A DNA stretch of 55,860 nucleotides. It comes from Phycisphaerales bacterium (GTDB lineage Bacteria; Planctomycetota; Phycisphaerae; Phycisphaerales; SM1A02). The position numbers were made by a program, and so were the translations under genes. How positions within the stretch are numbered: the first letter of the stretch is position 1; every line of letters begins with the position of its first letter. The notes under the pieces are model-generated. The model was not told where the DNA came from. It worked only from the letters and a program-made list of their open reading frames with translations, and did no database searches. The DNA lies in the NCBI GenBank assembly GCA_009691725.1, contig SIAP01000012.1:1-55860 (forward strand), given 5' to 3'. This document shows, piece by piece, positions 17,148 through 24,347 of this stretch.

Positions 17148-19394
17148 TCAATGTCCCAGCTCATACACGACGATTCCGTCAACTCCGCCAATAGGCTTCA
17201 AATGAGCTGCAAATCGAGTGATCCAGTCGGGGGTCAGCCTCGAATCGATCCATCCAGATCGCATCCAGATTCCGAGCATCGTTCCATTGATGACAAGATG
17301 CGTGTACCCAGCCCCTCGCAGCGATTCGCGCGCGCGTGCTGGATCGCCCTGCGCGTTGATGAGCGCGTCTGCAACGGGGTTACTGTTCCACACGGTCGAA
17401 TAGCGGGGGATCATTTTCCACCAGAACACATCGGCTGATCCCAGCGTGACCACACGCGCGCCAGATGGAAGCTGGTGCAACACCGCGGGGACGCCATCTC
17501 CTCCAGCTTCACCAGTGAACAGAGGCGCCATTCCGATCCCTGTCGCGGGCGAGTGTTCACTTTCAAACTGCGGTCCGTCGGTCATGTACGCAAAGAATGG
17601 CTGTGAACACCAGAGGCAGAGGATTGCTGCGAGCGTCACCCGACCAAAGATCCCCGCGCGCGGAAGATTCGCCAGAGCGATTCCAACAAGCACCGCGCAT
17701 GGCACCGCTGTGGGAATGAGAAAACGGCTCTTGGCATGAGTGAAGAGCAACCAGCATGCGACCTGAACAACGATGACCCCAAGAAGCGTGATGGCAATCA
17801 TTCGAGTGCGCGGCGCCACGAGCAAGAGAATTGCACAGCCGATGGCTGCGAAGGGGAGAATTGACCAGAAGGGTCTCCACGGTTCACCCGGCGGACCAAC
17901 CGATGTGAGCCCCTCAAAAAACCACTGGTTTTGGAGGGCATTCCACCATGTGCTCGGTGCGGTCATCCCGTGCGCGTCATGGAAGACCCGTGCCTGTTCT
18001 GCGGAGAGTCCGCCGTTTCCCAAGATCGGAAAGATGGGCGATCCTGCGTCAATTGCGTTGCGCACATACCACGGCGAAAGCATGACCAGCGCAACACAGA
18101 GTGCGATCGCGAGACCCTTCACAGCGTCGGCCACGCCAAAACTTCCTCGCCTCATCCCTTGCATCAGTCGCAAGACGGCGAATCCTCCAATTGGAATAGT
18201 CACAAACAGTGCGCCAGTCAGCTTCGCGCCCATAGCCCCCGCACACAGGATCGCAAGGGCGATTCCGACTCGGGTGGGTCTTCCGCTGTCGGGCGCGGCT
18301 GCTTCGTGAGCACCACTTTCGTCCTTACCCATCAGCAGCGTGAGTGCGGCTGCGAGGGCGATCACCAGAGGCATCTCGTTGTATGCCATCGATCCCACGA
18401 CGATGATCCATGGCACTCCCAACAGGATTCCCGCAGAGCACCATCCCGCGATGGTCGCAGTGGATTCACGACGACCAGCCTCGACGACGGCAGGGGCACA
18501 ACGATCGTGGCACGCAGCGGCCAACGCAGCGACGCTTGTCGCTGCGAGCAGCGTCAGGATCGCATGCAGGAATTGCGCATCCACCGCAGAACCATGCGGT
18601 GATGCGCGCATCACCATCAGGTGCAGATACGCAGACTCCATGAACGACGGCAGCAGCGAATAGACATTGTGTTGGAGCGCATCAATGCGACCAATTGCCA
18701 TCCATTCGCGCGGGAGTTGCAAGTGGTACGAGAGCGCGTCATACCCGCCGAATTCAGTTGACCACAGCCATCCTGGAGCGCTCGATGCCGCGAGAAGCAG
18801 CACGGCAATCGCAGGCGCAATCATCCACGCCAGCCATGCGCCGCTGGATTGCCCAGTGGGTTTGGATGATCGTTGCTGGGCAGCGGACCGAGACGCTCGC
18901 AAAGATTCGATGACTGCAAGCGCGATGCCGGGAACAAGCAGGAGATATCCGCCAACGGTTCCCATGATCCCAAAGAAACCAATCGTCCCCATCACGGCAT
19001 CGATGAAGAGCATCGTGCATACGCCCAGAGCCAGAGTCACCTGCCATCGTTGCCACGCCCCAAGCCCGTCGCCACATCCCTCACGGAGACCCTCCCCAAG
19101 CGAGAGTCTTCGCGTCACGAACGCGCCCCAGCCAACCGCACTGACGAACCAGAGCAGTGGCCCTGGGCCATGGATAACCGCTCGCGAGAGTGCGGGAAGC
19201 GCACGTCCGACGCCATCCACTGTCAGCCCGCCGCCGATCCACATGACTGCCAGCAGCACGAATGCCGCAGCGATCGATGCGCGGCGCACGAAGGCGGAGG
19301 GGGCAAAAGAAAACCCCCCGCAAGTCGCATTGGGATCACGAGTGATCACCGACGCGTCAACGGGGGAGGGTGGCTTGTGTGGCTCGTCGCTCAT
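17148..19394 (-). CDS. Large polytopic membrane protein, probable GT39/ArnT-like glycosyltransferase
   Basis: 748 aa with many hydrophobic helices (for example AFVLLAVMWIGGGLTVDG, LLLVPGIALAVIESL, WMIAPAIAVLLLAAS, MPLVIALAAALTLLMG, AIALCVALVMLSPWYVRN) and a soluble C-terminal part of about 130 residues. The segment STEFGGYDALSYHLQLPREWM is the acidic, tyrosine-rich first periplasmic loop seen in GT-C type transferases that use polyprenyl-phosphate sugars. That supports the call but is not proof, and no substrate can be assigned. The ATG at 19394 overlaps the rplT stop (ATGA), an odd coupling of a ribosomal gene to an envelope gene. Confidence 0.6.
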   Translation of the reverse strand: MSDEPHKPPSPVDASVITRDPNATCGGFSFAPSAFVRRASIAAAFVLLAVMWIGGGLTVDGVGRALPALSRAVIHGPGPLLWFVSAVGWGAFVTRRLSLGEGLREGCGDGLGAWQRWQVTLALGVCTMLFIDAVMGTIGFFGIMGTVGGYLLLVPGIALAVIESLRASRSAAQQRSSKPTGQSSGAWLAWMIAPAIAVLLLAASSAPGWLWSTEFGGYDALSYHLQLPREWMAIGRIDALQHNVYSLLPSFMESAYLHLMVMRASPHGSAVDAQFLHAILTLLAATSVAALAAACHDRCAPAVVEAGRRESTATIAGWCSAGILLGVPWIIVVGSMAYNEMPLVIALAAALTLLMGKDESGAHEAAAPDSGRPTRVGIALAILCAGAMGAKLTGALFVTIPIGGFAVLRLMQGMRRGSFGVADAVKGLAIALCVALVMLSPWYVRNAIDAGSPIFPILGNGGLSAEQARVFHDAHGMTAPSTWWNALQNQWFFEGLTSVGPPGEPWRPFWSILPFAAIGCAILLLVAPRTRMIAITLLGVIVVQVACWLLFTHAKSRFLIPTAVPCAVLVGIALANLPRAGIFGRVTLAAILCLWCSQPFFAYMTDGPQFESEHSPATGIGMAPLFTGEAGGDGVPAVLHQLPSGARVVTLGSADVFWWKMIPRYSTVWNSNPVADALINAQGDPARARESLRGAGYTHLVINGTMLGIWMRSGWIDSRLTPDWITRFAAHLKPIGGVDGIVVYELGH

Positions 19395-19762
19395 GCCGCC
19401 ACAGCGGCCTTGCGGGCGCCGGGAACATGAGCAACAAGCGTGTCGAATGTCACGGGATCATGAATCGCAATTTCGCTGAGCATCTTGCGATTCAGCAGGA
19501 TCCCTGCAGTGCTGAGCGCTGCGATGAACTGGCTGTACCGAACGCCGCGCATTCGGCATGCTGCGGTGATGCGGGTGATCCACAAACTTCTGAAATCTCG
19601 ACGTCGAAGGCGACGATGAATCCACGCATTGCGCCCAGCGCGCATGAGCGCGACTTTGGCTTGTTGTTTGTGACGGCTCTTGGTGCCGAAAAACCCACGC
19701 GCTTCGCGTAACAGTTTTCGACGGGCTTGGGTGCGGGCTGCACCCTTTCGTGCTCGAGACAT
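19391..19762 (-). CDS. rplT: 50S ribosomal protein L20
   Basis: 123 aa, the normal length. The start MSRARKGAARTQARRKLL and the core GFFGTKSRHKQQAKVALMRAG, ending in SRHKQQAKVALMRAGRNA, RRLRRRDFRSLWITRI and YSQFIAALSTAGILLNRKML, are diagnostic. L20 binds 23S rRNA early in 50S assembly and in several bacteria represses its own operon. It lies 114 bp after rpmI. An AAGGAG ribosome binding site precedes the ATG, and a 6-bp hairpin abuts it (listed separately). The stop overlaps the start of the next membrane protein gene. Confidence 0.97.
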   Translation of the reverse strand: MSRARKGAARTQARRKLLREARGFFGTKSRHKQQAKVALMRAGRNAWIHRRLRRRDFRSLWITRITAACRMRGVRYSQFIAALSTAGILLNRKMLSEIAIHDPVTFDTLVAHVPGARKAAVAA

Positions 19763-19769
19763 GGCGAAA

Positions 19770-19791
19770 CTCCTTCTACGACTTCTCGTAG
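19770..19791 (-). promoter_or_regulatory. rplT ribosome binding site abutted by a small hairpin
   Basis: The AAGGAG site of rplT occupies 19770-19775. Directly upstream, 19776-19791 forms a stem of 6 bp (CTACGA with TCGTAG) around GAAG. L20 often controls its own translation through structures near its start, so this could be an operator, but the stem is small and may be chance. Confidence 0.35.
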
Positions 19792-19876
19792 TCCTCGAGT
19801 GTGCAGTCCTCGATGGGGGTGCTCGACGGGGCCGTCCACTTGGACGAACTTTCGAACCCGGCGGGCGATGCGAAAC

Positions 19877-20140
19877 TCAATCGCTCTTGGCGACCTTGCT
19901 CTCTTTGACTTCCTTCGCCGTCTCGTGCTGTTGTTCCGACAACAGTGATCGGTTGAGAAGCTTTCCGTACATCTTCATATCGCCCGTTCGCGCAAAGCGC
20001 GCCTTGCGATAGGTCTGCACGGTTGTTCCACGTTTGTTGCTCTTGAGATGGCGGCTGTTTGGTGAATAAAAGCGAACCTTTCCGCTCTTGGTCACTTTGA
20101 CGCGCTTGGCCAGTCCTTTATGTGTCTTTTGCTTTGGCAT
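19877..20140 (-). CDS. rpmI: 50S ribosomal protein L35 with C-terminal extension
   Basis: 87 aa. The N-terminal 65 residues (MPKQKTHKGLAKRVKVTKSG, SRHLKSNKRG) are a standard L35. About 20 extra residues at the end, SEQQHETAKEVKESKVAKSD, are charged and not part of the usual fold. It is paired with rplT as in most bacteria, but no infC lies upstream, where the common infC-rpmI-rplT order would put it; instead an anti-sigma-like gene ends 144 bp away. Confidence 0.95.
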   Translation of the reverse strand: MPKQKTHKGLAKRVKVTKSGKVRFYSPNSRHLKSNKRGTTVQTYRKARFARTGDMKMYGKLLNRSLLSEQQHETAKEVKESKVAKSD

Positions 20141-20214
20141 GTTGAACCCTTGGTCGGGTCGAAGAGGCTACAGGGTTGGTCGCACTTCCGCAAGACAGGA
20201 CCGCACAATTCGCC

Positions 20215-20254
20215 TCATGTCGCCTGATGTTGCCTCATGTCGACTGATGTTGCC
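20215..20254. repeat. Two tandem copies of a 20-bp repeat
   Basis: TCATGTCGCCTGATGTTGCC at 20215-20234 is followed directly by a copy with one mismatch (GAC for GCC in the middle) at 20235-20254. It lies upstream of rpmI, between rpmI and the end of the anti-sigma-like gene. It could be a regulator binding site or a replication-slippage product. Confidence 0.6.
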
Positions 20255-20284
20255 TCGTGCGCGTCCCGATTGCGTGAGGCGTCG

Positions 20285-21223
20285 TCAGTTGGAGAGAAAA
20301 ATCTCCCGTGCGGTCGCCGCACGAACTCGTGGAACCGTCGATTCTCGCCCATCGATCCCTCGGATCACCCAAATGTTGTCCGGCACTCCACTGGGTCCAG
20401 CCTGCAGTATTGGCGAGACCATCCAGGGCGCCGATCCATCGGAATAGAGCACATTCTGACCGCGTTGCCCGTGGTTGTCCGATGCAATTTTGCACGTGAG
20501 GGGGATGATTCCGCGCAGGACGAGCGACTGCACTGGATTTGCGTCGGCGGCAATCGGGCTTCGTGCCATGGTCGCCATATTGATTTGTGACACATGGAGC
20601 GGCACCCGATAGGAAAGGTTTCGGGCACCGTTGCAACGGGTGCATTTGTGATCGCAATAGCCCTTGGTCGAGAGCAAATCAAGGTGTTTTGCGTTTTCTA
20701 AAACGCTCGAGTCGCTCGTCTGCGCTGGCTGGTCAGCGAGAAAAGAGCCAAGCCCCGCAGTCATCGGCATGATCCCGTTGTTGTCAGCCGCGTATGCCGA
20801 GATGCCTGACCCCAGACCGCGGAGTCCCGATGCACACATCAATTGCCCTTGGCTCTGTCGCACCTGGTGCGACAGTGGAATCGCCACCCCAGCGGCAACG
20901 ACGAGCATCGCCGCGATCGCCACAAAATTTGGGATACCCATTCGCACTCGTAGTGAGGGGCGCTCTTGGTTGATGCTCATGCGAGTCTCTGTGGACCGCT
21001 GCGACTGGGCAATCCGCGCGAGCGTTGCGTGGACGAGCACATCACTCGGCATCGGACTGGGATAGGCGTGGATGGTCTGCAAATCCCCGAGCAATCGTTG
21101 CGCACTCGCGCGCAGGTGCTCTGGCATCCTCCCAATCGAATCCGGATCGAATTGCGCCGCAATCAGGAAGTCGAGTGCCTCCGAATCGTCCATTGTTGTG
21201 TCTCGTGTTTCAGGCTCACTCAT
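20285..21223 (-). CDS. Putative anti-sigma factor with prepilin-like C-terminal domain
   Basis: 312 aa. It starts with an ATG overlapping the stop of the ECF sigma gene (ATGA), the usual sigma/anti-sigma layout. Residues 1-90 are soluble and could bind sigma. A single membrane helix (GIPNFVAIAAMLVVAAGVAIPL) lies near 95-116. Just after it, RQSQGQLMCASGLRGLGSGISAYAADNNGIMP closely resembles the region behind the helix of planctomycete DUF1559/prepilin-type proteins, and NVLYSDGSAPWM resembles their C-terminal box. A CDHKCTRC cluster near residue 185 may bind metal. I infer a membrane-anchored anti-sigma factor with an exported sensory domain; direct evidence of sigma binding is lacking. Confidence 0.55.
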   Translation of the reverse strand: MSEPETRDTTMDDSEALDFLIAAQFDPDSIGRMPEHLRASAQRLLGDLQTIHAYPSPMPSDVLVHATLARIAQSQRSTETRMSINQERPSLRVRMGIPNFVAIAAMLVVAAGVAIPLSHQVRQSQGQLMCASGLRGLGSGISAYAADNNGIMPMTAGLGSFLADQPAQTSDSSVLENAKHLDLLSTKGYCDHKCTRCNGARNLSYRVPLHVSQINMATMARSPIAADANPVQSLVLRGIIPLTCKIASDNHGQRGQNVLYSDGSAPWMVSPILQAGPSGVPDNIWVIRGIDGRESTVPRVRAATAREIFLSN

Positions 21224-21882
21224 GCATCTTCTCCAGCGCCCAGGTTTTTTTTCGTGTCAATCCCCCGTGTCTTTTCGAGTTGATTCTTGCGTGCTCTCTG
21301 CCAATGGTTCGAGAAAAGCGCGACCGCAGCGTGCAGTCGGCTCTTCACCGTTCCCAGCGGAATCGTCAGCGCATCCGCGACTTGCTGATAGCTCATGCGT
21401 TGAAAATATCCGAGCAGAATGATCTCTCGGTGATGTTCAGGCAATCCATCAAGAACGCGTTTCACGAGGGCGTGTTCATCTGCGACCTCGCTTGCCACGG
21501 TGGGTGATTGCTGATCTGACTCGATCATGTCGATGAGTGTTGCGCCATCCCGTTGCGCTCCAATCGGCGTCTGCAGACTCGCCATCGAACGGCGCTTTCG
21601 TTTGCGGTGAAAATCACGAGCCTTGTTTGCAGCGATCGTGAAGAGCCACGGCTTGAAGACCCGAGTTTGATCAAAGGTCTTGGCAGAAATGTGCACCTGC
21701 AAGAATGCGTCTTGAAAGACATCATCTGCCGCAGTCGAGGAGCCGAGGAATCGCGCTAGAAAACCATGCAACTCGTTGCGGTAGCGGCGCACGAGTTCTG
21801 GAAATGCGCGATCGTCACCCTCCAAGTGCAACCGAAGCAGTGATTCATCAGAGCGAACATCCTCTTCGCGAGCAGACACCAT
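21220..21882 (-). CDS. ECF-type RNA polymerase sigma factor
   Basis: 220 aa from the ATG at 21882 (MVSAREEDVRSDESLL); a longer open frame exists upstream but reads like noncoding sequence. Region 2 is visible as DRAFPELVRRYRNELHGFLARFLG, then AADDVFQDAFLQVH and FKPWLFTIAANKARDFHRK. Region 4 is LPEHHREIILLGYFQRMSYQQVAD then GTVKSRLHAAV, a helix-turn-helix for the -35 element. The basic C-terminal tail (RARKNQLEKTRGIDTKKN) overlaps the next gene by ATGA. It is probably autoregulated and held by the downstream membrane protein; target promoters are unknown. Confidence 0.88.
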   Translation of the reverse strand: MVSAREEDVRSDESLLRLHLEGDDRAFPELVRRYRNELHGFLARFLGSSTAADDVFQDAFLQVHISAKTFDQTRVFKPWLFTIAANKARDFHRKRKRRSMASLQTPIGAQRDGATLIDMIESDQQSPTVASEVADEHALVKRVLDGLPEHHREIILLGYFQRMSYQQVADALTIPLGTVKSRLHAAVALFSNHWQRARKNQLEKTRGIDTKKNLGAGEDA

Positions 21883-22132
21883 GATTGGAAAGGTACCCGA
21901 GCGATGACGGTGGAGTCCCCGCGCCCGCCGCTGCCCCTTCGATCGCGGCGGTCCATCCGCACCGAGCTGCTGTTCCCCGAGCGCAGACGGCAACAGGCTC
22001 GCGATCACAACCCTCGCAACGAGGTCGAGTGGACTTTCGCGAGAGGTGTCTTGAACGATCGGCGTGGCTCCACAACGGGGCATCTCGTTGCTACGATCAC
22101 CCATTCGAATCTGTTCGGAGTTTTCCACTCAA

Positions 22133-23317
22133 ATGCCAGTACCAATCAGTCAGATGTGGACGGTCGCGAGTTATGTCCTTGGACAGAAACTTCGAGGTCG
22201 TCATCGCTACCCGCTCGTGCTGATGCTCGAGCCATTGTTGCGATGCAATCTCGCGTGCGCGGGGTGCGGGAAGATCCAGTATCCGGCGCACATCCTCAAG
22301 CGCGATCTCTCAGTGGACGACTGCATGCGTGCGGTCGACGAGTGCGGCGCACCGATGGTGTCGATCCCGGGCGGCGAACCCCTCCTGCATCCAGAGATGG
22401 CTGAAATCGTGCGCCAACTCGTCAAACGCAAGAAGTACATTTACCTCTGCACCAATGCGCTCTTGTTGAAGGAAAAACTGGAAGCTGGGTGGTTTGAGCC
22501 GAGCAAGTACCTCACTTTCAGTGTTCATATGGATGGCACCGAGGAGAATCACGACTTCGCCGTCTGCCGCGAGGGGACATTTCAGAGGGCAGTCGAGGGG
22601 ATCCGCTTGGCCGTTTCGCGTGGATTTCGAGTCACCACCAATACGACGCTGTTCGATGGCGCAGACCCCAACGCGGTGCGCGAGTTTTTCGACCAGATGA
22701 TGGATCTCGGCGTCGAAGGCATGATGGTGAGTCCCGGCTACGCATACGACAAAGCGCCAGACCAAAAAAGTTTCCTCAAACGCCAAAACACGCATGAGCT
22801 CTTTGAAATGGTGCTCTCGAATAGAAAAGATGGCCGCACGAAGTGGCGATTCAATCAGTCTGCGTTGTTCTTGGAATTCTTGATGGGGAAGCGATCGTTT
22901 GAATGCACTCCGTGGGGGAATCCAACTTTCAACCTCTTTGGATGGCAGAAGCCCTGCTATCTGCTGAACGAGGGATACGTGGACTCATTTGCAGAGTTGA
23001 TGGACGACACCAACTGGTCTGAGTACGGGCGCGCATCGGGCAATGCGAAGTGCCAGAACTGTATGGTGCACTGTGGACACGAGCCGACCGCAGTGGACTA
23101 CACATTCTCTGGGCTCCCGGGGATGTGGTCGACGATCAAGGCGATGGTCTTCAGCACATACGCCAATCCCAAGGCGAAACAAGGATTGGCGAAGGAGCGT
23201 CAGAAGATGCACGGTCCCCACGCGCATCTTGTCCAGTTGGGACTGGCGCTGGATGTCAAGGGGCAGGGTGCGGGGGAATCCACTCTGGAAGTTGCCTCGC
23301 AGTCCAGCGCCGCATGA
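22133..23317 (+). CDS. hpnH: Hopanoid biosynthesis radical SAM protein HpnH
   Basis: 394 aa from the ATG at 22133 (MPVPISQMWTVASYVLG). The radical SAM cysteines are in PLLRCNLACAGCGKIQYP (CxxxCxxC), and SIPGGEPLLHPEM is the SAM-binding GGEP motif. Further conserved stretches are YIYLCTNALLL, FSVHMDGTEENHD and VSPGYAYDKAPDQ. HpnH adds the 5'-deoxyadenosyl group to diploptene, the first step to extended C35 hopanoids in the membrane. No other hopanoid gene (shc, hpnG) is in the window. It is transcribed away from the ECF sigma gene; the 250-bp gap between them holds no gene I can support. Confidence 0.9.
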   Translation: MPVPISQMWTVASYVLGQKLRGRHRYPLVLMLEPLLRCNLACAGCGKIQYPAHILKRDLSVDDCMRAVDECGAPMVSIPGGEPLLHPEMAEIVRQLVKRKKYIYLCTNALLLKEKLEAGWFEPSKYLTFSVHMDGTEENHDFAVCREGTFQRAVEGIRLAVSRGFRVTTNTTLFDGADPNAVREFFDQMMDLGVEGMMVSPGYAYDKAPDQKSFLKRQNTHELFEMVLSNRKDGRTKWRFNQSALFLEFLMGKRSFECTPWGNPTFNLFGWQKPCYLLNEGYVDSFAELMDDTNWSEYGRASGNAKCQNCMVHCGHEPTAVDYTFSGLPGMWSTIKAMVFSTYANPKAKQGLAKERQKMHGPHAHLVQLGLALDVKGQGAGESTLEVASQSSAA

Positions 23318-23354
23318 TCGCATGATGTGGGGGCGACGTGGAGAACCCACGCAC

Positions 23355-24311
23355 TCAGCTCAGCACCACAGAAGCACTCGGGGAGCGACCCTCAATCACA
23401 GCAATCACATCTTTGACAACCCAACTCATGTTGGTCATCGCCGTCGTGGTGCGACTTGCGAGATGTGGCGCGAGGAAAGCATTTGGAAGGTGCAAGAGGG
23501 GCGAGTGTTCGGTGAAGGGTTCTGGATCGTGGACATCGAGGATGGCGCGCGCGGATGCATTCGCGGCAAGAAAGAGCGCCAGTGCATCGCTCTGCAGAAC
23601 CATCCCGCGACTGGTGTTGATGAGCACTCCGTCGTCGCGCATCGCTCCGATCAAACCACCAGCGACAAAGTGTCGATTCGATGGTCGTCCATCAATGTGA
23701 ATTGAAATGACATTCGACTCGCGAAAGAGGTGCTGCGCATCCACGGGTGTTGCCCCCGCACGCTCACTGTGTGGAATCTCAACGAGATCGTTGTAGATCA
23801 CTCGAAATCCAATCGCGCGTGCAACATCTGCAATTCGACGACCGATTCTGCCAAGTCCCATGATCCCCAGCGTCAACTCGCTCATCTGCCGTGGCGCAGC
23901 GGTCGCGCTGCGAACCTGCTCCCACGCTTCGAGGGTGAGTGCTCGGTCCAGAAAAACGCGCGGTCGAAGCGCGTCTCCGATGAGGCAGGTGACATACTCG
24001 ACGACCGCTTGTGTGTTGGCATCTGGAGTGTTGACAACGATGACTCCACGCTTCGCACATGCCTTGAGATCAATGTTGTCGACGCCGACGCCGGCGCGTC
24101 CGACCACCTTGAGCAGCGGGAGCCGTGCAAGAAGAGTCTCATCAACGGTGGTGTAGGTCCGCACGACAATCCCGCTGGCAAGGTGTGCGGCGGCGTCGAA
24201 GCCTGGACTGCCCGGTTGAGACTCAATAACTCGGCACTGCGATTGAAGCCATGCAAGAGGTTCCATCGCCAACGCCTCAGTGACCAAAACACAGGTATTT
24301 TGATTGATCAT
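23355..24311 (-). CDS. D-isomer specific 2-hydroxyacid dehydrogenase (phosphoglycerate dehydrogenase-like)
   Basis: 318 aa. The NAD-binding Rossmann motif is LGIMGLGRIGRRIADVA, and the catalytic set is present: Arg in NTSRG, Glu in DVHDPEPF and His in APHLAS. The N-terminal substrate domain shows VVGRAGVGVDNIDL and GVIVVNTPDANTQAVVEY. It has no ACT regulatory domain, unlike the SerA at 49.6 kb. It may act on 3-phosphoglycerate or another 2-hydroxyacid (glyoxylate, hydroxypyruvate). The start is 36 bp from the divergent GTG of the subtilase-like gene, so the two promoters share this gap or lie inside the neighbouring genes. Confidence 0.88.
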   Translation of the reverse strand: MINQNTCVLVTEALAMEPLAWLQSQCRVIESQPGSPGFDAAAHLASGIVVRTYTTVDETLLARLPLLKVVGRAGVGVDNIDLKACAKRGVIVVNTPDANTQAVVEYVTCLIGDALRPRVFLDRALTLEAWEQVRSATAAPRQMSELTLGIMGLGRIGRRIADVARAIGFRVIYNDLVEIPHSERAGATPVDAQHLFRESNVISIHIDGRPSNRHFVAGGLIGAMRDDGVLINTSRGMVLQSDALALFLAANASARAILDVHDPEPFTEHSPLLHLPNAFLAPHLASRTTTAMTNMSWVVKDVIAVIEGRSPSASVVLS

Positions 24312-24347
24312 TTTTGCCTTTTGACCAATGGATGCTACGGTAGGGTA

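Noticed and set aside
23730-24347. A 206-codon extension in front of the subtilase-like protein
   Set aside because: It is antisense to the hydroxyacid dehydrogenase gene, and the signal peptide starts at the GTG at 24348.
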